From NCBI GenBank assembly GCA_025462735.1, contig JAOAPC010000011.1, positions 248,001 to 312,000 of the forward strand: 64,000 bases of DNA, written 5' to 3'. The notes beneath the pieces are model-generated. The model ran no database searches and had not been told where the DNA came from. It worked only from the letters and a program-made list of their open reading frames with translations. The DNA is from Acidobacteriaceae bacterium. Its GTDB lineage: Bacteria; Acidobacteriota; Terriglobia; Terriglobales; Acidobacteriaceae. How positions within the stretch are numbered: the first letter of the stretch is position 1; every line of letters begins with the position of its first letter. A program made the translations under genes and the position numbers. Positions 8,855-17,984 of the stretch are shown here, one piece after another.

Positions 8855-9609
8855 AGGCCATGGTCCTGGCTGCCGGCCTAGGCACGCGCTTGCGGCCGCT
8901 CACTAACCACCGCCCCAAAGCGCTGGTCGAAGTCGGAGGCCGAACTCTTCTCGAGATCACGCTAACTCGGCTGCGCGATTTCGGAGTTCGCGAAGTGATC
9001 ATTAACGTACATCACTTCGCCGATATGATCGAAGCCTACCTGAAAGCCAACAACAACTTTGACCTGCAAATTGAAATTTCTCGCGAAGAGGCCTTGTTAA
9101 ATACCGGCGGCGGACTCAAGAAAGCCGGCCATTTTTTTGGTGACAATTCGAAGAGGAAAGATTCGGGAAGGGAAGAGCCGTTCATCCTGCACAATGTCGA
9201 CGTCATCAGCAATATCGATTTCGCGCAGATGTTGAAGTTTCATACCGAAAAGAACGCGCTCGCAACCCTGGCCGTGCAAGACCGCGAAACTTCTCGCTAT
9301 TTGCTGTTCGATGATTCGCTCCAACTCAGTGGCCGGCAAACGGGAGGGAATGGCAAGCCAGAACTCGTTCGACCGACGCAAACCCAGCAACGTTTAGCAT
9401 TCTCCGGCATTCACGTCATCTCTCCCCGTTTTCTTGCCATGATGACCGAGCAGGACGCTTTCTCGATCATTGACAGCTATCTTCGACTTGCAGGTCAGGG
9501 AGAGAAAATTCTCGCCTTTCGCGCCGACAAATATTACTGGCGTGATCTCGGCAGACCGGAACACGTGGAGCAAGCTGCCAAAGATATTGCGCGGGGCGTT
9601 CTGCAGTAA
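8851..9609 (+). CDS. murU: MurU-like nucleotidyltransferase
   Basis: A 252-residue sugar-1-phosphate nucleotidyltransferase. The N-terminal signature VLAAGLGTRLRPLT...PKALVEVGG holds the nucleotide-binding loop and catalytic lysine; HNVDVISNID is the metal-binding region. Length fits MurU (about 220-250) rather than longer GlmU or GalU. In Pseudomonas, AmgK phosphorylates recycled N-acetylmuramic acid at C1 and MurU makes UDP-MurNAc, bypassing the early Mur pathway and fosfomycin. The four-base overlap with an AmgK-like gene makes this the best reading. Mannose-1-phosphate guanylyltransferase is the main alternative from sequence alone. Confidence 0.8.
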   Translation: MKAMVLAAGLGTRLRPLTNHRPKALVEVGGRTLLEITLTRLRDFGVREVIINVHHFADMIEAYLKANNNFDLQIEISREEALLNTGGGLKKAGHFFGDNSKRKDSGREEPFILHNVDVISNIDFAQMLKFHTEKNALATLAVQDRETSRYLLFDDSLQLSGRQTGGNGKPELVRPTQTQQRLAFSGIHVISPRFLAMMTEQDAFSIIDSYLRLAGQGEKILAFRADKYYWRDLGRPEHVEQAAKDIARGVLQ

Positions 9610-9637
9610 TTCAGGTCGGATGTGTGCTCTGTTGATC

Positions 9638-10174
9638 TTAGCTGAGGTATTTCTTCATGCACCGCACGCACGGAACGTACCCTTCGCGCAGCGCTTCACG
9701 TGCTGCAACCGTCTTCAAGTGTGCCCTGTCGAGGATGTACTCGCATCCCAACACATGGAATGTCTTTCCGTCGGGATAGACCCACACCATCATGTCCGGA
9801 GGCACTCCCCTCCCGGGTTGCGCATGTTCGGAGCGCAATTGAGTACGTCCAAAGCCCGAAGACCTCGCAGCCTCGAAGCTGCCGGCCACCAGGACTGCCG
9901 CCGCGGCAGCCACCATCCATCCAAAGAAAGTCCTTCTGCTCGGGTGCGCATTTTCGCCAAGCCTGCGCTGCAAGCGGTATCCGAATCCGAGCGGAGCCTC
10001 AACCATGCGCTCGTCTCCATACAACTGAACTACATTGCGCATTCCTTCGAGGACCGAGGTGCAGCGCTTGCATCCGCGAAAGTGCTCGTCCATGGCAGCG
10101 CGCCGCCCGGCATCTACTTCGCCGTCGAGATAATTTGAAAGTTCGCGCCACACCTCGTCGCAATTGACTACCAT
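9638..10174 (-). CDS. Zinc-finger anti-sigma factor with C-terminal Cys/His domain
   Basis: A 178-residue membrane protein. The N-terminus has a ZAS-type zinc site: Cys5, His31, Cys35, Cys38 (HFRGCKRC). A membrane helix follows at about residues 83-100. The periplasmic part ends in FHVLGCEYI...GYVPCVRC, a small Cys/His module like the metal-binding domain seen at the end of some secreted nucleases and in Ada. It overlaps the sigma factor gene by 7 bases (ATGGTAG), the usual arrangement for a cognate pair. The two Cys clusters suggest a redox- or metal-sensing input, which is inference. Confidence 0.85.
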   Translation of the reverse strand: MVVNCDEVWRELSNYLDGEVDAGRRAAMDEHFRGCKRCTSVLEGMRNVVQLYGDERMVEAPLGFGYRLQRRLGENAHPSRRTFFGWMVAAAAAVLVAGSFEAARSSGFGRTQLRSEHAQPGRGVPPDMMVWVYPDGKTFHVLGCEYILDRAHLKTVAAREALREGYVPCVRCMKKYLS

Positions 10175-10824
10175 GGTTTCGCCCCCTTCTCGAAGGACAG
10201 CCTGCTCATCCAGGGCCCGCCCAGCCCCGGCGCCAGCAGGTCGCGCAACATCAGTCGTGCCCGCAGCAGGCGTGTCTTCACCGACGCGGTTGAAATCCCC
10301 AGCGCTGCGGCAGTCTCTTCGATACTCAAGTGCTGCATATCACGCAATACAAATACGTCACGATAAATGTCGCCTAAAGACGCCAGCGCCTCCGCCAGCT
10401 TTTCGCGGATTTCCTTCCGCTCCAGCGTCTCCGAAGGAATCTCTCGCCAGTCGGCAAAGTCACGCGGCGTGTAGTTGCCGGACTCATCCTGCCGGTCTGC
10501 AATTGGCTCTATTAGCTCCGCATGATCTTTTCTTCTGCGCATGCGCGCCTCATTCACCGCGATCTGGATCAGCCATGTGCTGAACCGCGCTTCCTCGCGA
10601 AATTGCCGAATGTGCTTGAAAGCCTTCAGCATTGCCTCTTGAGCAGCGTCTTCGGCATCGGCTGCATTCCTCAAAATCGCAAACGCCGCCGCATATACCC
10701 GCCGTTCGTAAGGCCGGATCAGCTGGTAAAAAAGATCGCCTTCGCCGTCTCGCACGCGCCGGATCAGCTCTACCTCGCTCGATTGTTGCGCTGGATGCCC
10801 CAGCGAAGGTGCTGATTCTGGCAT
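10168..10824 (-). CDS. ECF-family RNA polymerase sigma factor
   Basis: A 218-residue sigma-70 family protein with regions 2 and 4 only. Region 2 spans about residues 28-95 (YAAAFAILRNAADAEDAAQEAMLKAFKHIRQF, here cited by its key DAEDAAQE core, and FSTWLIQIAVNEA). Region 4 spans about 150-205, with the helix-turn-helix LSIEETAAALGISTASVKTR. It lies 34 bases after the cytochrome b gene and overlaps its anti-sigma gene, so the four minus-strand genes from 12303 to 9638 may be one operon. That would link the regulator to periplasmic redox chemistry. Function of the family is certain, regulon unknown. Confidence 0.92.
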   Translation of the reverse strand: MPESAPSLGHPAQQSSEVELIRRVRDGEGDLFYQLIRPYERRVYAAAFAILRNAADAEDAAQEAMLKAFKHIRQFREEARFSTWLIQIAVNEARMRRRKDHAELIEPIADRQDESGNYTPRDFADWREIPSETLERKEIREKLAEALASLGDIYRDVFVLRDMQHLSIEETAAALGISTASVKTRLLRARLMLRDLLAPGLGGPWMSRLSFEKGAKPW

Positions 10825-10858
10825 CGTCCCTCATCACGAATTGAGCTCACTGGCCGTT

Positions 10859-11554
10859 CTATTCCGGCCTGTACTCCGGGTCTTTCTTCCATCCCGTAAA
10901 CATGGAAACGAAATTGTTCCACCCATGAAGAATGACCATCACCAGGTGTCCAAACACAAACGCGAGAAGCGCCCACATGATCACAAAATGCCAGAGTCGC
11001 GCATAATGAAATCCGCCCATCAGCCACGCCAGCCAGGAGAACTGCACCGGTTTCCAGATTGCGAGGCCCGTCAGAACGGAAAGAACACCGAGTACGATCG
11101 CCGAAGTGTACGCATGCTTCTGCAGCGGGTTGTAGGCTTCCTTTGCAGGCGGCTTTGGACCAAAGAAGAAATAATGCCGCACCATCGGCCACACGCCCGG
11201 TATGTCGCGCGGCACGAACAATATCTGTTTGTAATTTCCGCTGAAGAGCTGGTAGCCCACGTACACTAAGCCGCTCACGATGTAAATCCACATGAACGTC
11301 AGGTGCCATTGCAGCGCGCCTCCAAGCCATCCACCGATCGCGAATGCCTTCGGCCAATGGATCAAGTCTTTCTGCGGGATCTTGGCCCCAAAGCTGGGAA
11401 ACGCGCGAAAAATTTGCAGGCCGCTGCCCACCAGCACGAACAGAGAACCCGCATTCACCCAATGGCAGAGCCGCACAACAAATGGATGTTCATAAACGGC
11501 CTCCGTCACCTCGCCAGTTTTCGGATTTTCAATCTCAACCGCTTGGCTCGCCAT
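10859..11554 (-). CDS. Cytochrome b/b6-like membrane electron carrier
   Basis: A 231-residue membrane protein when started at the ATG at 11554, which has GGAG six bases upstream; an in-frame ATG at 11560 and a longer open frame to 11623 are less likely. It has four to five membrane helices and conserved His residues in HPFVVRLCHWVNAGSL, QWHLTFMWIY and HYARLWHFVIMWAL, typical of the b561/Ni-Fe-hydrogenase-type di-heme family. It follows a molybdopterin oxidoreductase gene on the same strand and most likely passes quinol electrons to or from it, as MsrQ does with MsrP or YedZ with YedY. Confidence 0.85.
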   Translation of the reverse strand: MASQAVEIENPKTGEVTEAVYEHPFVVRLCHWVNAGSLFVLVGSGLQIFRAFPSFGAKIPQKDLIHWPKAFAIGGWLGGALQWHLTFMWIYIVSGLVYVGYQLFSGNYKQILFVPRDIPGVWPMVRHYFFFGPKPPAKEAYNPLQKHAYTSAIVLGVLSVLTGLAIWKPVQFSWLAWLMGGFHYARLWHFVIMWALLAFVFGHLVMVILHGWNNFVSMFTGWKKDPEYRPE

Positions 11555-11583
11555 GGTCATCTCCGTCCTGGAAGATGCAACAA

Positions 11584-12303
11584 CTACAACCCGTAAAAAT
11601 CCGAGTAGCCCTGGTCTTCCCAATAGCCGACTTTCTGCAGCACATTGGTGACTTTCAAGCTGGTCAAATATTTTGCCTGTTTATACCCGATTTTTGTTGG
11701 AATCTGCAGCCGCAGTGGTGCCCCATGCTCGCGGGTCAATGGCTGCCCGTACATTTCGTAGCAAAGCAGCGTCTGCGGATGCAGTGCCGTAGCCATATCC
11801 AGCGACTCGTAATAGGCATCGGCGCATTCGACAAAAACGAAACGCGAAGTTGTATCAGCGCCAATCATCTTCAGAAAATCCGACAAGCGCGTACCGCCAA
11901 AGTTGCCGATCACATCCCAACCTTCCACGCACACGTGGCGCGTGTTTTGTGTCACCTTAGGCAAATTCTGGACTTTCGCCAACGTGTAATTTCCTGGCTT
12001 CTGTACTGCGCCCGCGACCGTTAGGTTCCACTGGTCGAAGTCAACCTCGGGATCGTCAACGTCGTAATCATTGATAGGAAATTTATTGAACGGCGTGACG
12101 TGAGCATCGGCAAAGGTAGGCGCCAAATGTCCGTGGCGAAAAAGCAGCCCAGAAGCCCAATCGCTGAAGCCCAAGCCGGCTTTCAGTAGCGGCTTTTGCA
12201 GCGTCGGTATGGCAAATGCTCCGAGGGCCACCATCGGCGTGAGCTTCAGCAATTCGCGCCGGTTAATGCTTTTGAATTTGCGTTGAGGAATTCGTAAGCC
12301 CAT
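11584..12303 (-). CDS. Exported molybdopterin-dependent oxidoreductase (sulfite oxidase fold)
   Basis: A 239-residue protein from the ATG at 12303. The N-terminus has a twin-arginine-type signal, SINRRELLKLTPMVALGAFA, so export is by Tat. The sulfite-oxidase-type molybdopterin domain follows; Cys in TRHVCVEGWDVIG is the expected molybdenum ligand, and REHGAPLRLQIPTKIGYK is the conserved binding loop. It lacks the dimerisation domain of full sulfite oxidases and resembles YedY/MsrP, which repairs methionine sulfoxide, although the substrate cannot be read from sequence. The cytochrome b gene 29 bases downstream is the likely redox partner. Confidence 0.87.
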   Translation of the reverse strand: MGLRIPQRKFKSINRRELLKLTPMVALGAFAIPTLQKPLLKAGLGFSDWASGLLFRHGHLAPTFADAHVTPFNKFPINDYDVDDPEVDFDQWNLTVAGAVQKPGNYTLAKVQNLPKVTQNTRHVCVEGWDVIGNFGGTRLSDFLKMIGADTTSRFVFVECADAYYESLDMATALHPQTLLCYEMYGQPLTREHGAPLRLQIPTKIGYKQAKYLTSLKVTNVLQKVGYWEDQGYSDFYGL

Positions 12304-12425
12304 GGCTCTGCTCGTTAAGGCATCCAATGCTACCCCAGATCGGGTTCCCCAAGCAGGCAAAAGTTACGAGAGAAAATTCGGGATCACAAAATAGTAGAAA
12401 CCTGTCGTTGTTGCTACCGAGTAAA

Positions 12426-13091
12426 ATGTTGTGGATGAAGAGCACACCACGATTTCATACTCCCGGGCCCGGAACGATATTTATCGACACCGGCAGGCTG
12501 TACATGATCGCTGTGGATGCAGCACGAAGCATCACGTCGCCGTCTAGAGAGGAAGGAGAATGGCAAGCCCTAGTCAGCATTGCGTTCTCAGTGATAACTC
12601 TTGAGGCATTCTTGAATGAGGCTACGGAATTTGCAGGAGGTCAGCCTTCAAATTCTGGCACCACTGCCGTTTTCGCTCAAGTGATGGGAACTTTTGAGAA
12701 GATGGCATCATTAGAGAAAAAGCTTTCTGTAGCGCACTCCTTACTAGCCGGAAAGCCAGCAAATTTTGGCGCCGCACCCTACCAGAATTTGAGCTTACTA
12801 GTAGCCGTGAGAAATGAGCTACTGCATTTCAAACCGACCGCACCACTGAGTTTTGAACCGGAGTACCACCCCGTCCGCGAGGGTTTGCGAAAGAGATTGT
12901 CATCGCTTCATGTACTGGCCGAGGGGGCCGATATTGAGAGTTGGATTTTTCACGTAGCAACGAGAGCGATGGCTGAATGGTCGTGCAATGTGGGCCGTGA
13001 TGTCGCAGTGGATCTATTGGACAACGCTAAAGCAGCGGGAGTTGCAGTGCTACACGGTTATCGGGAAACCTTTTCGCATAAGTTCTTCTGA
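12426..13091 (+). CDS. Hypothetical protein with HEPN-like Rx4H motif
   Basis: I do not recognise the family. The open frame reaches back to 12327, but the ATG at 12426 (or 12435) is a more natural start because the earlier codons overlap the divergent oxidoreductase start. The 221-residue product is mainly helical and has RNELLHF at about residue 135, which matches the R-x4-H active motif of HEPN ribonucleases, plus a conserved-looking [12 protein letters not shown] helix. It lies just beyond the 3' end of a tRNA-Arg gene, a common place for inserted genes, and its base composition looks less GC-rich than its neighbours. RNase activity is only a guess from the motif. Confidence 0.6.
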   Translation: MLWMKSTPRFHTPGPGTIFIDTGRLYMIAVDAARSITSPSREEGEWQALVSIAFSVITLEAFLNEATEFAGGQPSNSGTTAVFAQVMGTFEKMASLEKKLSVAHSLLAGKPANFGAAPYQNLSLLVAVRNELLHFKPTAPLSFEPEYHPVREGLRKRLSSLHVLAEGADIESWIFHVATRAMAEWSCNVGRDVAVDLLDNAKAAGVAVLHGYRETFSHKFF

Positions 13092-13131
13092 AGGTCCCGA
13101 CTGGTACCACGACTAGAAGCAGATCGAATAA

Positions 13132-13208
13132 TGGTGGGCCCGGAGAGATTCGAACTCCCGACCTAACGGTTCGTAGCCGTTCGCTCTATCCAACTGAGCT
13201 ACGGGCCC
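13132..13208 (-). tRNA. tRNA-Arg (anticodon ACG)
   Basis: A complete 77-base tRNA with encoded CCA, read on the minus strand. The acceptor stem GGGCCCG pairs with CGGGCCC, the D arm has GCTCAGTTGGATAGAGC, the anticodon stem AACGG/CCGTT holds the loop CTACGAA (anticodon ACG), and the T arm has GGGAGTTCGAATCTCTC. The anticodon A34 would be deaminated to inosine, giving the main CGN-reading tRNA. It is intact, with no sign of an inserted element at its 3' end apart from the unusual gene next door. Confidence 0.97.
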
Positions 13209-13398
13209 CACGAATTGAATTTTACTATCCCGCTCGCAAAAAGCGAAAGCGTTACGTAGTTCGAATTTCTCGGCGCGCGCCACCTTCACTCCGCACCGCC
13301 GTGTGATCTAGGGCTGGAAATTAAGGCAAAACGCCCCGAAATTTGCAATTATCGCTGCACCTTTCTAAGCTCGGAAGGGGAAACAGGAGAAAACCACA

Positions 13399-13779
13399 GT
13401 GACAGAGCAGCGGGAACCCAACCGTCGCATTCGATTCTTCGATCACGAAGGCAAACGAATTTTGCTTGTGGACCTATCGAACTGCACCCCGAGGGAAGCC
13501 GAGGAAACTACCCGTAAAGTTCCCGATTATGTGACAGCTGAGGCGCGCGGTTCAGTCCTGATTCTTACCAACTTTGCGGGAGGATCATTTGACAAGGCCG
13601 CTCTACGTGCGATCAAAGAGACGGCGGTCTTCGACAAACCCTTCGTAAAAAAATCAGCCCTGATTGGAACTTTGAGCCTTCCCCGCGAGTTCCACGATGA
13701 GATGAAAAGCTTTTCTCGGCGCGACTTTGGGATTTTCAGCAACCGTGAGGAAGCCTTGCGTTGGTTGGTTGATGATTAG
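13399..13779 (+). CDS. Hypothetical protein, SpoIIAA/STAS-like
   Basis: A 126-residue protein starting at GTG 13399 with AGGAG about 8 bases upstream. The alternation of strands and helices (RILLVDLSNC, SVLILTNFAGGSF, AALRAIKETAVFDKPFVKKSALIG, then FSNREEALRWLVDD at the C-terminus) resembles the SpoIIAA-like / STAS-type fold that occurs as single-domain proteins in soil bacteria. There is no conserved phosphorylatable Ser that I can place with confidence. It stands alone, with 190 bases upstream and 209 downstream that hold no recognisable gene. Function unknown. Confidence 0.7.
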   Translation: MTEQREPNRRIRFFDHEGKRILLVDLSNCTPREAEETTRKVPDYVTAEARGSVLILTNFAGGSFDKAALRAIKETAVFDKPFVKKSALIGTLSLPREFHDEMKSFSRRDFGIFSNREEALRWLVDD

Positions 13780-13988
13780 ACGCATATGTACGAGAAAGGC
13801 CGGACTGGCTCCCAGCCACTACGGCGCATATACCCGGCGGCATTGCGAGAAGCGCACCCCATTTAGCCACCCCCAAATCGTGCAGTGACCTTCGTAATTT
13901 TCAGTGCGCCACCTCACCCGGCACAATAGTAAAGACTTGTCAGCACAGGCCAAGAAACAAAGGCGAGAACGAGGCCGAGGAACGAAGA

Positions 13989-14354
13989 ATGGACGCGATC
14001 GAAGTTGTTAGGGAGCAAGTTCGAAAGGGATACATAATGGGCCAGTGGGAGGCCCTTGGCAAGCGAGGCATCTCGCTTACCGACAGGATGAGCTTTTTAG
14101 AAGACCTGTTCCTTTGCGGCTTTCAAACTGCTCAGTGCGCGGCAGGGCTTACGCCCAGTTCGCCTGAGTTCGTGGTGGACGTTCACATTGAATTAATGCG
14201 GAGCGGGATGCAGGCGACCGGGGAGATTAAATCCTGGCACATTCACCGGAAGAACGGAACTGCCGAACTTCTGGAGTTTAAGCCTGTGAGCCGTAGCGAC
14301 CGGAGGAACCGTCCAGCCGCTAAGCCGGGAAATGCAAAGGGCCAGGGCGCATAA
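13989..14354 (+). CDS. Hypothetical protein
   Basis: A 121-residue soluble protein that I do not recognise. It starts at ATG 13989, preceded by the purine-rich GAGGAACGAAG. It contains two Cys close together (FLCGFQTAQCAAG) in a helical N-terminal half, a central FVVDVHIELMRSG, and a basic, disordered tail rich in Arg, Pro and Gly (SDRRNRPAAKPGNAKGQG). No neighbour suggests a role. Codon use looks like that of the surrounding genes, so I take it as a real gene. Confidence 0.55.
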   Translation: MDAIEVVREQVRKGYIMGQWEALGKRGISLTDRMSFLEDLFLCGFQTAQCAAGLTPSSPEFVVDVHIELMRSGMQATGEIKSWHIHRKNGTAELLEFKPVSRSDRRNRPAAKPGNAKGQGA

Positions 14355-14674
14355 CCGGCAAGTTTTCCAGCACTGAATCCCTAGTCGAACGGACCGCATT
14401 AACGGCAGCGTGAGAGTGCCTGCCCTAAGGCGAGGAACCCAGGATTTCCTTCGGTTGGCCTGTCGATCTACAAGCCAGTAATTCTTTCCGCCCCACTGGC
14501 AATTCCTACCGAGGCGATCTCCACCGCCCGTCAGTATTTTCAATCACTTGCGAATGGCACCAGGGATGCAACCCTCTTACCAGACGAAGTGGCGCGCAAC
14601 GGGGCGCACTTGAGAATAACTTCGGCCAGAGGTTTTCTTGGGCGCCCCTTGCATTTATAGGCTCTCCCCCAAAA
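14355..14674. other. Intergenic stretch, nothing recognised
   Basis: About 320 bases between convergent genes. A minus-strand frame (14193-14543) runs through part of it but overlaps the upstream gene and has an unlikely Trp/Arg-rich composition. No tRNA, terminator with a T-tract or repeat was found. Confidence 0.5.
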
Positions 14675-14902
14675 TCACGCCAGCGCCAACCGCTCCAAAA
14701 TATCTACTCCGGCTCTGCGCAATAAGTTTGCTACCACCGGCTCTTTGAACCGCGACGCATCGTATTCCACCCGCACCGTTTGTTGCTTCTCATTAAAGCT
14801 GACGCGCCGAATCCCGTACACTTCGCGCATACTATCAACCGCCCGTATGGCATTTTCAGTTGGCGGGCCCGCATACCGGTAAGCCACTTCCATCTGTGTC
14901 AT
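14675..14902 (-). CDS. HMA-like small protein lacking the CxxC metal site
   Basis: A 75-residue protein started at the ATG at 14902, preceded by GGGAGGAA about 13 bases away; the frame is open to 14998. The pattern MEVAYRYAGPPTENAIRAVDSMREVYGIRRVSFNE (key parts: a first strand, a helix with ENAIRAVDSMREVYGI, then VRVEYD and a second helix) fits the beta-alpha-beta-beta-alpha-beta ferredoxin-like fold of heavy-metal-associated domains. The usual metal loop CxxC is replaced by AGPPTENA, so it should not bind Cu(I) the classical way. It is divergent from the copper ATPase gene at 15126, which suggests a linked role, but this is inference. Confidence 0.6.
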   Translation of the reverse strand: MTQMEVAYRYAGPPTENAIRAVDSMREVYGIRRVSFNEKQQTVRVEYDASRFKEPVVANLLRRAGVDILERLALA

Positions 14903-15125
14903 TCTGTGGTGAGTTCCTCCCAAATTAAGATACACCAGGGCGTGCTGGATTCCATCGCTCCCATGTTCAGAGGACGCAAAGACAATGTTTGATGGCAATC
15001 GGCACGAATCATAATCTGTCTCGATTGAATCTATGAATGGAAGCTGCGACGCACGGGTAGAGTTTTTTTCTCTTCATACTGTCCGAAGTCTCTGGGACCA
15101 CAGCGGTTAAAGGTTTTTTGCACTC

Positions 15126-17618
15126 ATGACGACGTCACCTGCCACTCTCGAAAAAGATCCAGTCTGCGGGATGACTGTCGATCCTGCCACGGCCAAAGCG
15201 AAGGTGGAACACGCGGGCCGCACCTATTATTTCTGCTGCTCGGGTTGTGCCCAGAAATTCCAGTCAAATCCCGATGAGTATCTGAAGCCGAAATCTCCGA
15301 AGCCCAATCTAGTGACGCTCGGCGGATCAGCCTCGACCAAACCCCCAGCGCAGGAGACTTCCGCAAAAGAGGCCTGGCATTCCGGCCACAAGCCCGATGC
15401 GGCCTACGTGTGCCCGATGTGCCCGGAAGTTCGTGAATCGAAACCGGGACCTTGCCCCAGTTGCGGCATGGCGCTGGAAGCGGAATTTCCGACCGCACTC
15501 ACAAAAACCGAATACACCTGCCCCATGCACCCGCAGATCGTCCGCGACCAGCCCGGCACTTGCCCGATCTGTGGCATGGCGCTCGAGCCGCGTACCGTCA
15601 CGGCAACCGAAGAGGACAATCCCGAACTGCGCGACATGACTCGCCGCTTCTGGATCAGTGTCGCGCTAACAGTCCCGCTGCTCGTTATCGCCATGGCAGA
15701 CATGCTCCCAGGCATGCCGGTGCAGCGTGTTTTTCCTGGGGCCTGGCTCCCTTGGATCGAATTGCTGCTTGCAACCCCGGTCGTCCTTTGGGGCGGGTGG
15801 CCTTTTTTTCAGCGCGGCTGGGCCTCTATCGTCAATCGCTCCAGCAACATGTTCACCCTTATCGCGATGGGCACCGGCGTGGCGTATTTCTACAGCCTCA
15901 TAGCTACGCTTTTCCCTGGAATTTTCCCCGCTTCATTTCGTGAAATGAGCGGCCGCCCGGCAGTCTATTTCGAAGCCGCCGCAGCAATCGTCACGTTAGT
16001 TCTCCTCGGGCAGGTGCTCGAACTCCGTGCACGCAGCCGAACTGGGGCAGCGATCCGGGCGTTGCTCGATCTCGCTCCGCGCACCGCACGGGTGCTCCGC
16101 AACGGTACGGAAGAAGATGTTCCGCTTGACCAGGTTCACGTAGGCGACCGCCTGCGCGTTCGTCCCGGCGAAAAGGTTCCGGTGGATGGAATTGTGCTCG
16201 AAGGTCGTAGTTCGGTCGATGAGTCCATGATCACCGGCGAATCCATCCCTGTCGAAAAAACCGAAGGCGCACGAGTGATCGGCGCGACCGTGAACGGCTC
16301 TGGGTCATTCGTCATGCGCGCCGAACGCGTCGGGAGCGAAACTCTGCTGGCGCAGATCGTCAACATGGTCAGCCAGGCCCAGCGCAGCCGCGCGCCCATC
16401 CAGCGTCTCGCCGATAAAGTTGCCGGATGGTTTGTCCCTGCCGTCATTGCAATCGCCGCGCTCACATTCATCGCCTGGGCAGTCTTCGGTCCCCAGCCGC
16501 GCTTTGCCTACGCAATCGTTAACGCCGTGGCCGTCCTGATTATCGCCTGCCCCTGCGCGCTGGGACTGGCGACGCCCATGGCCATTATGGTCGGCACCGG
16601 ACGCGGAGCTCACGCCGGAGTGCTGATCAAGAATGCCGAGGCGCTGGAGACACTAGAAAAAGTCGACACGCTGGTCATCGACAAGACGGGAACGTTAACG
16701 GAAGGCAGGCCGCGGGTTATTTCAATTGATCCTGCTCAGGGTATTTCAGAACCAGAACTCTTACGCCTGTTAGCTTCGCTGGAACAGGGGAGCGAGCACC
16801 CGCTGGCTTCGGCAATTTTGTCAGCGGCGAGGGAACGTGGTCTCACGCTCGCGAGCGTCAGCGAGTTTCGCTCTTATGCAGGGAAGGGAATCAGCGGAAA
16901 AATCGAAGGCAAATTGCTTGCCGCCGGAAACGAACAATTGTTCTCCGAGATGAAGATTCCAATCTCGAATCTATCGGCGAAGGCGAACGACCTTCGGTCC
17001 CTTGCGCAGTCCGTAGTCTTCGTTGGGATTGATGGAAAACCCGCTGGCCTGGTCGGAATTGCGGATCCCATCAAGCCATCCACGCTGGCAGCGCTGGGTG
17101 CGTTAAAACAAGAAGGTTTGCGCATCGTCATGATCACCGGTGACGGCAAAGCGACCGCCGCAGCGGTCGCACGGGACTTAGGGATAGATGAGTTCGAAGC
17201 CGAAGTCCTGCCTGAGACTAAGCGCGACGTTATCGCAAACCTGCAAAAGCAGGGCCGCATAGTCGCGATGGCGGGAGACGGCATCAACGACGCACCGGCG
17301 CTCGCGCAAGCAGACGTTGGCATTGCAATGGGCACCGGTACCGATGTCGCCATCGAAAGTGCCGGAATCACGCTCGTCAAAGGAGACCTGGCGGGGATCG
17401 TCCGGGCGAGAAAACTAAGCCGCGCGACCATGAAGAACATTCGCCAGAACCTGTTCTTCGCTTTCGTCTATAACTCCATCGGGGTCCCGATTGCCGGCGG
17501 AGTTCTTTATCCATTCTTCGGAATTTTATTGAGCCCAATTTTCGCCGCCGCGGCCATGAGCTTCAGTTCCGTTTCGGTGATCGCCAACTCGTTGCGTCTT
17601 CGTCATGCCAAGCTATAA
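15126..17618 (+). CDS. copA: Copper-type P1B ATPase with YHS and two heavy-metal-binding domains
   Basis: An 830-residue heavy-metal efflux pump. Domains in order: YHS domain (residues about 10-53, DPVCGM...CCSGC), two short Cys-rich heavy-metal-binding modules (about 94-118, CPMCPEV...CPSCGM; about 130-154, CPMHPQI...CPICGM), then the membrane and ATPase core. The transport motif CPC is at residues 475-477, the phosphorylation site DKTGT at Asp519, with TGES and [10 protein letters not shown] also intact. There is no classical HMA domain in the protein; the YHS and Cys-rich modules replace it. CPC indicates monovalent Cu/Ag export. It ends shortly before a convergent DUF190 gene. Confidence 0.95.
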   Translation: MTTSPATLEKDPVCGMTVDPATAKAKVEHAGRTYYFCCSGCAQKFQSNPDEYLKPKSPKPNLVTLGGSASTKPPAQETSAKEAWHSGHKPDAAYVCPMCPEVRESKPGPCPSCGMALEAEFPTALTKTEYTCPMHPQIVRDQPGTCPICGMALEPRTVTATEEDNPELRDMTRRFWISVALTVPLLVIAMADMLPGMPVQRVFPGAWLPWIELLLATPVVLWGGWPFFQRGWASIVNRSSNMFTLIAMGTGVAYFYSLIATLFPGIFPASFREMSGRPAVYFEAAAAIVTLVLLGQVLELRARSRTGAAIRALLDLAPRTARVLRNGTEEDVPLDQVHVGDRLRVRPGEKVPVDGIVLEGRSSVDESMITGESIPVEKTEGARVIGATVNGSGSFVMRAERVGSETLLAQIVNMVSQAQRSRAPIQRLADKVAGWFVPAVIAIAALTFIAWAVFGPQPRFAYAIVNAVAVLIIACPCALGLATPMAIMVGTGRGAHAGVLIKNAEALETLEKVDTLVIDKTGTLTEGRPRVISIDPAQGISEPELLRLLASLEQGSEHPLASAILSAARERGLTLASVSEFRSYAGKGISGKIEGKLLAAGNEQLFSEMKIPISNLSAKANDLRSLAQSVVFVGIDGKPAGLVGIADPIKPSTLAALGALKQEGLRIVMITGDGKATAAAVARDLGIDEFEAEVLPETKRDVIANLQKQGRIVAMAGDGINDAPALAQADVGIAMGTGTDVAIESAGITLVKGDLAGIVRARKLSRATMKNIRQNLFFAFVYNSIGVPIAGGVLYPFFGILLSPIFAAAAMSFSSVSVIANSLRLRHAKL

Positions 17619-17653
17619 GCGTCAACAGCCGTCTTCGCAAGACTAAAGGCAGA

Positions 17654-17977
17654 TCAGTCCAAATTCCCCTGCTCCAGCACCACGTTCTCTCTCACGATCA
17701 GCCGGTGCGCGGCCATCTCTTTCAACTTCGGCAGCACCCGGTTCACGTGTTCATCGGTATCCACAAAAACAATAATGACGGGCAGCTTGCCGCCTGCGTC
17801 CACTAGATGGCTGGTCTTCACCCGCTGCCGTCCGAGGAAGCCTGCAACCGCGTGGAGCACGCAGGCAGCAAACACATTCTCCTCATGGAGATAGTTCAAC
17901 ACCGCCAGATGCAGCGGCTTGCCCTGCCATCTGTCGGATTCATTCGAGTAAATCGTTACCTGAACTGCCATAGGCAT
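17654..17977 (-). CDS. DUF190 family protein
   Basis: A 107-residue protein from the ATG at 17977 (MPMAVQVTIY). It has the DUF190 pattern: a first strand with S.ESDRW.GKPLH, a helix LNYLHEENVFAACVLHAVAGFLG, and PVIIVFVDTDEHVNRVLPKL. The fold is PII-like, a trimeric ferredoxin-type signalling protein. It lies 7 bases downstream of crcB and is expected on the same fluoride-controlled transcript; DUF190-crcB pairs are common. The frame is open upstream to 18154, but that region is inside crcB. Its role in fluoride resistance is not established. Confidence 0.88.
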   Translation of the reverse strand: MPMAVQVTIYSNESDRWQGKPLHLAVLNYLHEENVFAACVLHAVAGFLGRQRVKTSHLVDAGGKLPVIIVFVDTDEHVNRVLPKLKEMAAHRLIVRENVVLEQGNLD

Positions 17978-17984
17978 AGCGATT

